This document shows, piece by piece, positions 11,331 through 21,192 of a stretch of DNA of 25,000 nucleotides. The stretch covers positions 1 through 25,000 of the forward strand of contig JAHBMJ010001287.1 of assembly GCA_018398765.1 (NCBI GenBank), written 5' to 3'. The notes beneath the pieces were generated by a model, which saw nothing but the letters and a program-made list of their open reading frames with translations, was not told where the DNA came from and ran no database searches. The translations under genes were made by a program, and so were the position numbers. Every line of letters starts with the position of its first letter. Positions within the stretch are counted from its first letter, which is position 1. The DNA comes from Chromera velia. Taxonomy: Eukaryota > Sar > Chromeraceae.

Positions 11331-12720
11331 AGAACTACAAGAAGACAAGAAGCCAGAGCAACAGGACCAGCTTTCACAAAAGAAACTTTGGCTTGTCAAC
11401 ATCTGAGAATCAGATATTAACACGGGAGGGAAGGAGATGGACACAAGAGCTCATCACAAGACCAGCAGGGAAGGGCAAAGAGATGCAGCAGTGACATGTG
11501 CGAGGGTAGGGAGCGAATCCAAGGACCGTCATGCATGCTCAAGGGATAGCTGATATTAATTGAGGAGGAAAGCAGGGACGTTTCTTCGCAAATCGAACGA
11601 ACAGGGACCAGGCGGGTCAATTTGTTAACAGCAAGACACAAATGAAGCCCCCAAGCGCCAAACAAAGAGAAAACACATAAGGCAAAGGGTGGATCAAAAC
11701 ACAGAGCCAGATTTGTATCGGCAGATTCGCGACAAGTACTTAATGGATCCAAACACCCAGTCAAGATTGAAGACAATCATGAGAATGCAGAGATCCACAA
11801 TGCAACCAGGGCACCTTCTTTCCAGTCCACCATCCAGCTTGGTTCATGTCGCCTCCCCGCATGCACTTGTTGTCCTCACAAAAAAGAGAACCCTTCCCCG
11901 ATCAGTCCGGTCGTTGGTTTGTAACGAAGTCTGAAAACGGATCATGCAGTTGAAGTAGTACAGCTTGTTGAATACAGCTGCAGTGGTGGTCATACAAGAG
12001 AATTGAGCGAGATTGGTTTTTGCTAAATAAAAAACTTATTCGGCATGTACATTCAAGAAAACTTCCTTGAAGTTTTTCTTGAACCAGCTTTTGAATGCAG
12101 TACTTAATCCACTAATTTAGTCAGCACGCGTCTTCTTCATGGTAAAATAGTAAACAAGACCTGTCACGTACGTACATTATTTGCAATACTATATCCTAGC
12201 TATAGGTATTAATATTAAATAATTTCAAATGTATATGACCTGAAATGAAGCCTTCTAAGAAGCTTTATAATTCAAGCCTACAAGAAAGCCACGAAGAAGC
12301 CTATAAGAAAACTTTAAAACACTCAGGCTTTAAATTATGAATAATTTATTATTTATAACCAGTAGTCTGACTTATATAGCATATGTTCACCAGCAAAAGA
12401 TCTTTTAATTCTTCCTGCAGCCTTGTTGGCCAAAGCCTATATGGCTCACCGGCTTTAACCTCATACATCATTATCATGCCTTCTGAAAACATTCAAAACA
12501 AAAATTACATATAAAATTTTGTATGTTAGAGCTATTTGCACAAAATTACGTTCAATTTCCATTTTAAAAAGCAGTTCAATATTTAAGCAATACCTCAGTG
12601 ACCCTGCAAGGTTGACTAATTTAGAAAACTAATTACAAATAATAAAAAATGATTTAATCAAATAATTTAAAGTAATTTAGAATAGTACTCCAAAGTATAA
12701 TTTGGGAATAGTATTTTCGA
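11331..12720. other. 3' flank and AT-rich spacer
   Basis: From 11331 to about 11990 the sequence is purine-rich and probably 3' UTR. A frame from a GTG at 11689 to 11934 contains a peptide-like stretch (YRQIRDKYLMDPNTQSR) but has no ATG start or recognisable domain. A possible poly(A) signal AATAAA is at 12026-12031. Beyond it the DNA is AT-rich, with an imperfect hairpin at 12052-12083 and three loosely spaced AAGCCT-containing units at 12248-12302. I see no gene in 12000-12720. Confidence 0.5.
12052..12083. repeat. Imperfect inverted repeat (hairpin)
   Basis: The arms at 12052-12065 and 12069-12083 are reverse complements except for one extra T in the right arm, with a 3-base loop. It begins about 20 bases after an AATAAA string, so it could mark the transcript end of the gene to the left or be unrelated AT-rich structure. 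Confidence 0.6.
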
Positions 12721-12728
12721 TTTAACAT

Positions 12729-12933
<205 letters not shown>

Positions 12934-13181
12934 GAAAGTGAGAGGGCGACGCGTGGATGCTCCCACACAAGCACCTCGGCCGCCCTCCCCCCGCGCACCC
13001 CCACATAAAAGACGCACATTGACATATTCATCCAATTATCTATCTGTAACTTAGTTTTTCTATCTATGTTTCTGTCTACCTATCCCAATCAATGTGTCTA
13101 CCTGTGTGCCTGCCCAAACCAAGAACACCCCCAATACCGACATTTAGACAATATGTCCCCAGATTTATTATCATGCACTCG

Positions 13182-13933
13182 TCATGACGGTTTTGTTCTT
13201 GCCAAATCGAAATAGTAAAGCGACAGGAAGTAGCAGGACCCGGCGGAAAAGAGGTGCCAAACGGAATGGCCCCGGAAAAGCGAATCGGGCCAACAGAGAA
13301 CGCTCGACTGATCCAGTACCAAAAACGCAAACGCAAACGCACTGCCCGCACCAGCAGGGGTTTTGAGGACCCCATTGAATCCATACTGCGACCACTGCAC
13401 TTGACCACATTCAGACTCAGAGCCAATTCCGACCCAAGAAGGGCGAGGATCTGTACGAACACGAGCAATTGGAAGGCCAGGGGGATCTTTAGACCTTGAA
13501 GAACCAGAACCAATCCAGACAAGCATGCGACCAGGGCGACATAGAGCAGCACGAGGGAGGACCGTTTCGGGACCCACCCCAGCCGAGACAAATTGACCAC
13601 CGAGGGCCCAGCAAGGAAGAGAAAGATGCTGAGGAAGTCCCACCACTGGAAGACAAAAGTGTACGTCGCGTGGCAGAGCCCAGGGGAAATGCCGACAAAG
13701 AAAGTACTGTACGCAAAACAATAGTGAAAACGCCGGTGTACAAATCGCTTTGCTCTAGAGTACTGCCGCAGTTTCCTCAGGATGAGTGCGCCTGCGATCA
13801 AGTAGAAAATGTTGGAATAGGTGTTCACGGGTGTCGCCACCCATGAACACCGAGGACGCTCACACCAGGCAATGTTTGGTCGTCTCCACTCAGCCCACGG
13901 GCAGCCAGAGGGAAGTTCGGAAATAGGGAGCAT
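13182..13933 (-). CDS. Ceramidase-like seven-TM hydrolase (CREST superfamily), frame discontinuity
   Basis: The N-terminal frame starts at 13933 (purine at -3, in-frame TGA upstream) and encodes the start of an alkaline-ceramidase-type domain. Its landmarks are WCERPRC, NTYSNIFYLIAG, then Ser83, His88 and Asp99 in GISPGLCHATYTFVFQWWD. Hydrophobic spans follow to about residue 175. The family's C-terminal motif (WPDSLFRGHSVWHLFSA, with the HxxxH pair at 13254-13268) lies in a different minus-strand frame ending at the TGA at 13182. CREST enzymes are integral-membrane, metal-dependent amide hydrolases using Ser, Asp and three His, all represented across the two frames. The switch needs removal of 2 mod 3 bases. 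It could be a 44-base GT-AG intron at 13451-13494, although this would delete a TM-like segment. Otherwise it is a frameshift or assembly error near 13340-13410. Substrate is unknown; ceramide is only the family default. Confidence 0.72.
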
Positions 13934-14673
13934 CCTCCGTCGACGAAATCAATCATGCAGCGTGTTGCAGACTGTTGCATTGATGACTGTATGATGGCTT
14001 TTCGTCCCTCTTGCATGTATTCATATTTCCTCAGCCCACGTGGACCCGCCTCACTGTATGACCAGTCAGAATGCTTGATTGAGGTGAGACTCTTCGTGGT
14101 GTCGCAAGCTCTTTCCCGTCTACGAAACTTCTAACGAAAGACGAAGGAAGGATGAAACATTCATCATGAAACATGCATGCACGTGCAGTGGTACGTCTGT
14201 GTTGCATTGCAACATTCTCTTTAGTGTTGCATGCATGTTGCAAAATTTAAAGCGCGCGCGCGCGGGTCATGCAAGTCATGCAGGATATATAGCTCGGTCA
14301 GCCGGTGCGCGCGCATGCATGCAGAGCCCAGATCCGAGGGCGATGGACGTATATACGTACGCGATCGTACGCGTTTAAATTTTGTGAAGATGGACTCGCG
14401 ATGGATCGTTCATATGATTTTTCGTCGAGTCTGAGATTAAATTCTGCTGTGCATCTGCCTTTCTCAAATGTTCTGAAATGTCCTAAACTGCCTGCAAGCC
14501 TCCAGCAACGCTGAAGTACCGCAGCGACTGGGCGCGCCAAAAAATTTGTGCAGTCGTGATTCGATTTCTTCTGGGGTGTCCCTGCGAAGGATTTGTGGTT
14601 TTCTGTGTGCAGCAAGCAAGTTTTGCTGAGATCACCGTCCAAGTGCCAACGGAAAGGCACTTCCCTTTCCACC
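13934..14673. promoter_or_regulatory. Divergent intergenic promoter region with TGCATGCA and TGTTGCA motifs
   Basis: This 740-base gap separates the starts of the minus-strand ceramidase-like gene and the plus-strand membrane-protein gene, so it must hold both promoters. It contains three exact TGCATGCA octamers (14174-14181, 14228-14235, 14316-14323), but only one other exact copy was noticed elsewhere in the window. It also has five TGTTGCA copies (13963, 13973, 14200, 14225, 14236) and a TGTTGCA/TGCAACA palindrome at 14200-14214. A long alternating purine-pyrimidine stretch (GC repeat near 14252, CGTATATACG and CGTACG near 14350) could adopt Z-form. TGCATGCA is a known ApiAP2 site in apicomplexans; that it works here is inferred. 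Confidence 0.55.
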
Positions 14674-15435
14674 ATGGAGCCCACTTCCACATGGTTTGCC
14701 GCCACGCTCCAAAATGCGTGGTGTTATATCAAGCAGAACGAGGACAAGACTGTCGAAGAAACAGACGCCAGCATTTCGCCCTCCGGTCCCTTCCCTGGAG
14801 TTCTGGCCGCAAAGAAAAGCCTCCACACCTCAGGGAAGACAGATCCAAACGCTGGAGATGACACACCTGCCTCTCTTATCTCAAAGACGGGCGAAGAAGG
14901 GGAAGACGGGGGCCTTCCTCTGAGTTCCTCTTTCCAAGGAGGAGATCGTGAGAGAGCGGCATCAGATGAGGTGTCTGAAGGAGAAGGAGAAGGAGAGGGT
15001 GAGTCCAGCCATGGTATTGTTTCTTCTGACCCGACAGCCAATGCAGTGGTGGAGATTGAAGCCGCGGGGCTCAACTCCTCAGGAGCTGCGTCGACAGTGT
15101 ATGGCCAGAAGGAAAAGACGGACACCGAAGGAGACGGGGGAGATCGAGGCAGCAGGAATTCAAATTTTGAGGCCTTCATGCGTTCCTTGCAGTCCCTTGG
15201 ATGGGGAAACGATGCACGGGCAGCTGCCGAGTGTGCAGCCGAGTCGGACTATCGCGTGAAGAAACGACTCGTTTGGGTGTTCATTTGTGTTTCTTTGTTG
15301 ATCGTCTTCGGCATTCTCTCGAGGGTGAGTCACTGTGAGGTTTTCAGCGTGTGATAATTGTGAACGATCCGTGTGAAAATTATTGAAACCGATGTCCTTT
15401 TCGTGCGCCTGTGGTGTGTCCGCTGTTCCTCCATT

Positions 15436-15476
<41 letters not shown>

Positions 15477-18400
15477 GCCCGTGTGCCTGTGTGTCTGTCT
15501 GTACCTATTCATGAAGAAAAGGAGGGAGGAGGAGGAGAAGAAGAAGAAGAAGAAACATATAGTCTGTCTGTACCTGTGTCCGTCCATCCGTGCTCCTTCT
15601 TGCTCCTGCCGGTCAACTGCTTGCATGGAGTTGTTATTGACTCTGCGTCGCCTTGTTCTTCCCTCCTGCAGGTCCTTATGATCACCTACACCAACCAACA
15701 GCGTCTGGATTTCGTGTACGAAATCCGTCAGTCGTCTAGCTGGTATCTTTGCAGTTGTGTTTCTTGCTCTTGTGCTGATGGTGCATGAAAACTTCCAGCT
15801 CAATTGTGTCAAGCTTCCATGTCCTTGCCTCTCACGCTGACTCTCTAATGGTTGGCAGAGCATGCATCAAGCAGATCGTAAGGCAAAATACATAGACGGA
15901 AAGACCATTCAAAATCAACATCTGCCAAAATGTGACTCTTACTTTCCGATTTCTTAGAGCATCCTTTCAAGGTAGGCCCTCCCTCCATGCACCCTTCTTT
16001 TTTGTGTCTCTCTCCTCCCCTCCCTCGTCCTGCATTGCCTCCTGTCTTCCCTGTTCCCTCTTCCTCTCTGTCTGTCTCTCTCTGCAGTAATGAAGGAATT
16101 TCCTCACCACTTCGATGATACTCTCCCTGTTGGACCTCCGTCTCCCTCTTCTGGCTTTGAGCCTGGAGTTCCAGAGTCTCTCTTAGAGGCCCTGGAGGAA
16201 GTGGAGGGGGGGAAGGGAGGAAGCCCCTCAGATCAGAAGCAGCAGCAGCAGCAGAGGGCGAAGGAGGAGGAGCAAAAGAAGCAAAGAACACAGCCGACTG
16301 CAGCAAAACGAGCGAAGCCAAGAAGACCGCAGTATCTTTTGATTCGCGTCTTCAACTTTCTCGAAAAACATTTCGGCAGGAGCAGACACAGATACTCAGC
16401 ACCACCCCCGACACCTCCCATCAAAATCGTCCTCCGGCTTCTCTTCCAAGGGTCCGTCCGTCCAGAATTAAAGACACTCACTCACTCTCTCCACCAAGCT
16501 AGCTCCTGCTGCGTGTGAGTGAGTGTAAGGGGCCAGTGGGAGACTCCATCTCGTTTGGTGTGGGCAGTATACGAGAATGTTCGAACCTCTTGTAGCACCT
16601 TCTGAGTTAGATTTTCTGCGCACATCTGAACCGTCTGATCGGGCAGTGGTGTTTCGTGCTCTCTTCGTAATTTTCGTTGGCATAGCGTGGTTCAAGACCT
16701 CATACAAAGGCGGGTGTAAGTGAAGAAGCTTCGTCGTGTGGGTGAGCAAGACGAATATTTCATTTGGTTGTGCTCTTCTGTACTCCGCCCCTGACTGCAC
16801 GTATGCATGTGTGCAGAGTCGCAATCGTTCTCTCGTTGATCGCCATCGTTCTCAGATACGCTGTGATTCCTCTCATTTCGGTTGGTGATTCATTTGTTTT
16901 GGGGAGAAAGGGGAAAATGAAGTGCTCTCTTTCTCCTCCCCGCATCTGATTCTGTTGGAAACCTTTCTCTCTTTTTTTGCTTCTCTTTTTTTCACCTGAA
17001 TGGGACTCTCCTGATGCATTCTTCTCTTCTCCCCTTCATTTGCTGTTGTCTCCTTTTTCCGTTGGGTCTGCAGACGATTGTCCACAATCTCCTTCGGTTT
17101 GTGCTTTCTTTTCTGGTCCTTGGAGGGCTCCTCTACTGGTTGTTCTCTCGGGTGTTGTTGGTCTCGTGGGAGGATCCGGAGGAGGACGGGGAGGAGGGGG
17201 GGGAGGTCGAAGGAGAGGGAGAAAGGCAGAAAGAGGCAAAGGACGAAGGAGAAGGAGAGGGGGCACCTCCCCTCCCAGCAGTGCGTCTGCTGAGCAGACG
17301 GCCCTCAAAAGGGGCTAGGGATGACCTTGACTTGTCTCTTTCGTTTGCGGGAGAGACGGACAGAGAGAGAGAACGGGAAAGGGGAGGGGGGGACAGAGAG
17401 GCAGTCCCGAGCCCTTCCCGTCGGCGTGAGAGAGGCACACCGAAAGGAGCACAGGGGGGAGGGATTAGGAGACAACGCAGTGGACTTGGCCGATCCATGG
17501 GAGCAGGGGGCAGTGAGGGGGTGGACAGACAGACAGGGGGAGACGCTCAGCAGAAGCCAAAACGAAAACCGCCGAGGAAGAGCGGGGGGTGGTCTATATC
17601 ATTTAGGAGAGGTCAGCAAAGAGGGGGAGCAACAGCAGGTGGGGGTGCGGGTGAGGGTGAAAAGGGAACGAAGGGGCAAGCGAAGGAGACAGACGAGGTT
17701 CCGGCGCTCCACATCCCCTCTCCCGCAGCGTCTGCATCTGCAATGCTAATACTGTCCATGATTGCATCACCCTTGACCAGTTTTGTCTCGCGTGCTGCTT
17801 TTGGGAGTGGCAGCAGTTTGTTTCTGGGTTCTGGGAAGGGTGAGAAAGGTGTAACAAAAGCACCGCGGAAAGAATCGGGAGACATCGGAAGGAAGGGGGC
17901 CGCATCCTCTTCCTCTGCCACAGGCAGCACAGGGCGCCCTCCAATCGGTGCCTCTTCTGCTAGCAGCAGTGTGAATGCAGAGGGTGGAGGCGTTAGTGCC
18001 CTGGGAAGGGGGAGACAGACAGACGGAGACGAGCTGCCAGTCTCCCTTCCTGCTCGGTCTGTGTCTCGTTCAAGGGGGGGGGCACGTGCTGTGGTGAGTC
18101 GGTCTCCCCAACTGCCTTCTCGTGTGACGGTCCTTCGTCGTCGCACCTCCGCTTCCTCCCACTCAGACGGGAGAGGCGCTGTTCGCACAGGCACGGGCCC
18201 CCCTCCCCTGCTGGGTGCTGCTGCTGTAGGCTCTTCTGTGCGTCCTTCCCCTGAGTCTCCTGCACCCTCCCCTGCCGCGTCTCCACTCCATGACACCACC
18301 CAGCGCCCCTCTGGGGTCCACTCTCTGTCCTTTGCAGGCGGCACCAGCGGTTTCCTCTCAAAGCAGGAAGAAAAAGACGAACCCCCAGTCGTCTCTGATG

Positions 18401-19260
18401 CCCCTGCGAAGACCGAAAATTCCACCCTACCCTCGTTCCCCTCTCTCGGTCTCCGTCCTCATAGGCACGTCTCAAAAGACAAAGAAGAAGCAACAGACAG
18501 CAGAGATAGGGAGATGCTTCATGAAAAGGAGGAAGAGGAACAGAAGCAGGAGAAGCCGAGTGACACCGCCTCAATTGCCGCCACACTTTCTTCCGCAGTA
18601 GTATCCGCCCTCCCCCCCCTTCCCACAGGTGTGTTCCCTGAATCATCTGCCTCCGCGTCTTCTTCCGTCTCTGTCTCTGCTGCCACGGGTGCAAAGGCAC
18701 GGCCCCTCACAGGTCGCCGTCTCCTCGGTCAGTCCGCAGGGATACGTGCCGTTCTCCACGCAAATCCCCCCTCAGTACCCGCTCACTCCTCATCAGCCCA
18801 ACCTGAGATTCCCCGGGAGGAGATCTTCCCGAATGGGAATGGAGTGACAGAGAAGAAGGAGAAGGGGGCCTCTCCCAAGAGCCCCCCCCCCCTCCTGAGT
18901 TCCTCCCTTGGGGCTTCCTCTGCAACGGGCCTGCCCAAGGGTCGAGCGAGAGAGGAGAGGGGAGGGGTGCGTACCCGTGCCGCGGCGGCACTCCGCAAAC
19001 AGAAGGAGTCAGAGAAGGAGAAAGAGAAGGGTAGGGACACTCCCCCCTCTGAGACGACACACAACACGAGCACGTCGATGCCGACTGTGGGCCTGCAGGC
19101 TCTTTTAGCTCGGAACGCGCGTGCAGGAGCGATGCTGTCGGATGCGGGGAGGGCGGGGGGGTTGTTAGAGAGGGAGAGAAGGGAGAGGGAAGAGAGACGG
19201 CGTGTTGAAATGGAGAGGTCAGAAGGAGAGGGAGACGAGGACGAAGATGGAGGTATCTGA
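14674..19260 (+). CDS. Unrecognised polytopic membrane protein with long disordered tail
   Basis: The ATG at 14674 sits in a textbook context (CCACCATGG). Proposed exons: 14674-15324, 15672-15726, 15859-15877, 15958-15971, 16088-16512, 16568-16713, 16817-16880, 17074-19260. They total 1187 codons with all phases matching. Residues 1-195 are acidic and Ser/Gly-rich. TM segments lie at about 198-214 (LVWVFICVSLLIVFGIL), 413-430, 438-457 and 464-482. A Gln run (QQQQQ) and basic stretch fall between the first two. From about residue 490 to the end is low-complexity Ser/Gly/Glu/Arg sequence, with one further hydrophobic patch near residue 680 and an acidic DEDEDGG end. The GT at 16513 could be replaced by one at 16515 if the next exon starts at 16576. 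I recognise no family; the cluster of four TMs suggests a membrane scaffold or channel-like core, unproven. Confidence 0.72.
15437..15476 (+). repeat. (CT)n(CA)n microsatellite in an intron
   Basis: A CT run (15437-15458) abuts a CA run (15459-15476) inside the first intron of the membrane-protein gene. A GGA/AGA-rich purine run follows at about 15525-15555. The order matches the larger CT-CA compound repeat at 12733-12932. Confidence 0.9.
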
Positions 19261-21192
19261 AAAGCTTTTTGTTCCTCAACTGAGCCGGTCTAGCTCAGTG
19301 ATCTTCAAGCACAGCTGGTAACGAAGGGCAACAATGAATTAAGTGAAGGGCAACTGTTCTCTCTCTGCCTTGAACAGAGAGAAAAGCAGGGAGGCTGGTT
19401 GCATTCCAATGTTTTGCTTTTCCGTTGAGCGCTGAACTGACCTGTTGAATTTTGTTGGTTGGCGCTGTTTGTTTCAATCTTTCATTTGTATCCACGCGTC
19501 ACTGCATGCCTTGAAGGCTTCGACTCAACTGATGGTGTCGATGCGGTGACTCTATCTTGCTGGTCGGTGACAATTGAGTGGCAGGCAGGCAGGCAAACAA
19601 GCAGAAACCGTTCTAAATCTTCTCCCTTACACCTGTTCTTCACTTTCTTCTTTGACCTTGTTTTCTCCCTCCCACGCTCAGACCCTCACAGAGCTCTTCT
19701 TCGGGTGTCTTTGAAAGCTGTGCATGTGAGGTGCTCCAAAGACCTCTGTGCGGGAGGCATGCAGGGAAGCACGGCTCGTGTGCAGAGGAGCTGATAGAGA
19801 GAAACGGCGATTTGCGCAGGAGGCCTGTGAAAAAAGGATGCGGAGCTGTAAATTATTGTCGCTTTCGCTACTGCCTTTCACCCGCAATGGTTTCTGTTCT
19901 AGATCTCAATTCTCAAGTCGAGCCCCCAACTAGTCGTCAGATCTATATGGAAGCAGTCAGAACGATGAAGGGTATTGCATATAAGAATGTGAAGAAGAAT
20001 GTGTAGGAGAATTCAGGGGGAAAGTGTACAACATGCATTGATGTCATCGCATTCGTTCAATCAGTTTCTTCAAAAAATGCCAATCAGTGCGTTTCCTGAT
20101 TGATCGAAATTATTATCGAATGCTATATAATAAATGATAACAAGTATTCTTCTAGGTATTTCCAGGTTTGGCTAGGGTTCGTATAAGTAGGGCAGACGAT
20201 AAACTTGAATGCTGTTATCGACACTAAATGTTACGTTTTAAAACGTACAGCATAGCATACTATAGCATTGATGTTCTAGGTTTTGCTGTAAATGACACTG
20301 GTTGAGAACGATATGTAATTAACGATATTTATGTTTCAATCCAGGTTTTAATACAATGCCGACATTTTATAGTTTGCTTCAATATTTAATTCACGGTCTT
20401 GATTTTTGATTAAAACTACCAAACTAGATCAAACCTAGGACTTTCTAAAACAATGGGTAACAATGGATCAAATTTCATAACTATGTATAATTATGAAAAC
20501 TATTATGAAAACGTCTAAGTCGTATGCTTTAATCTATTCATCTTTTTTTTCCATTGATTTTTTGAGTCTGTACGGAGCAGTCCTATCATCGTGCATAATG
20601 GTTTATTTGATAAGTCTTCCGTGCAGTCTGCACAGATTTCAAGAGCTAGTGACAAAACAGAAATTCAGTTTAATTTGTGTACTTCGCCGCTGCCCCGTTG
20701 GTACGCACTACACCTATTCTTACCTATTCTCCGAAGACGTCGGCGCGCAATGCGCGCCCACTCTCGTGTTGAATTAATGAAGTCCATAAGAAAAAAAAAA
20801 AATGCTGCAACACTAGCTGCAGCAACAGTGCAACAGCACGGATGAGTAAGCAGATCGACATTTGAATGAGCTGTTGTGCTCCTTGTGCAACCGTTTTTGC
20901 CCAAATAAATGACCATATTCCGGGCCAATGGAGTGACTCGTGAAGCGCTCGATGACACCCCTACGTTTGCTTAAAGCTTCGAGGGGCGGTTCTTGCAATT
21001 TGAGTCAGACTATAGATCCCAGAACTCGATCCTTGGCTCTGAAATTCTCCAAAGAGCCACAATGGATGCATTCATAGAAGTGTTGAACATCAGGTTCGAC
21101 CCAGTCTGCTGAGGTTGCCACACTCTGGATCTACACATACCATCTAGCTTTCGCTTCTCTTCACCCAAGGAGCTGTTCGAACGTGCTCCGAG
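19261..21192. other. Intergenic region, largely without genes
   Basis: From 19261 to 19880 the sequence is mixed and has no convincing frame; it probably includes the 3' UTR of the membrane-protein gene. A short frame at 19887-20006 (begins MVSVLDLNSQVE, ends TGTAG, 39 residues) has coding-like composition and might be a terminal exon or a small gene, but I cannot assign it. The stretch 20010-20560 is strongly AT-rich. The last 150 bases precede the nuclease gene and should hold its promoter. No tRNA or other RNA gene was recognised. Confidence 0.45.

Noticed and set aside
13076-13400. Continuation of the first ceramidase frame past about 13400
   Set aside because: It stops resembling the family and becomes a hydrophilic, Gly/Arg-rich tail, whereas the adjacent frame supplies the expected HxxxH motif.
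17613-18425. Minus-strand frame of 270 codons
   Set aside because: It is antisense to the large tail exon of the membrane-protein gene; GC-rich low complexity leaves several frames open by chance.
19281-19330. Possible tRNA from a GTCTAGCTCAGTG string
   Set aside because: It resembles a D-arm, but there is no matching acceptor stem, anticodon arm or T-arm consensus downstream.
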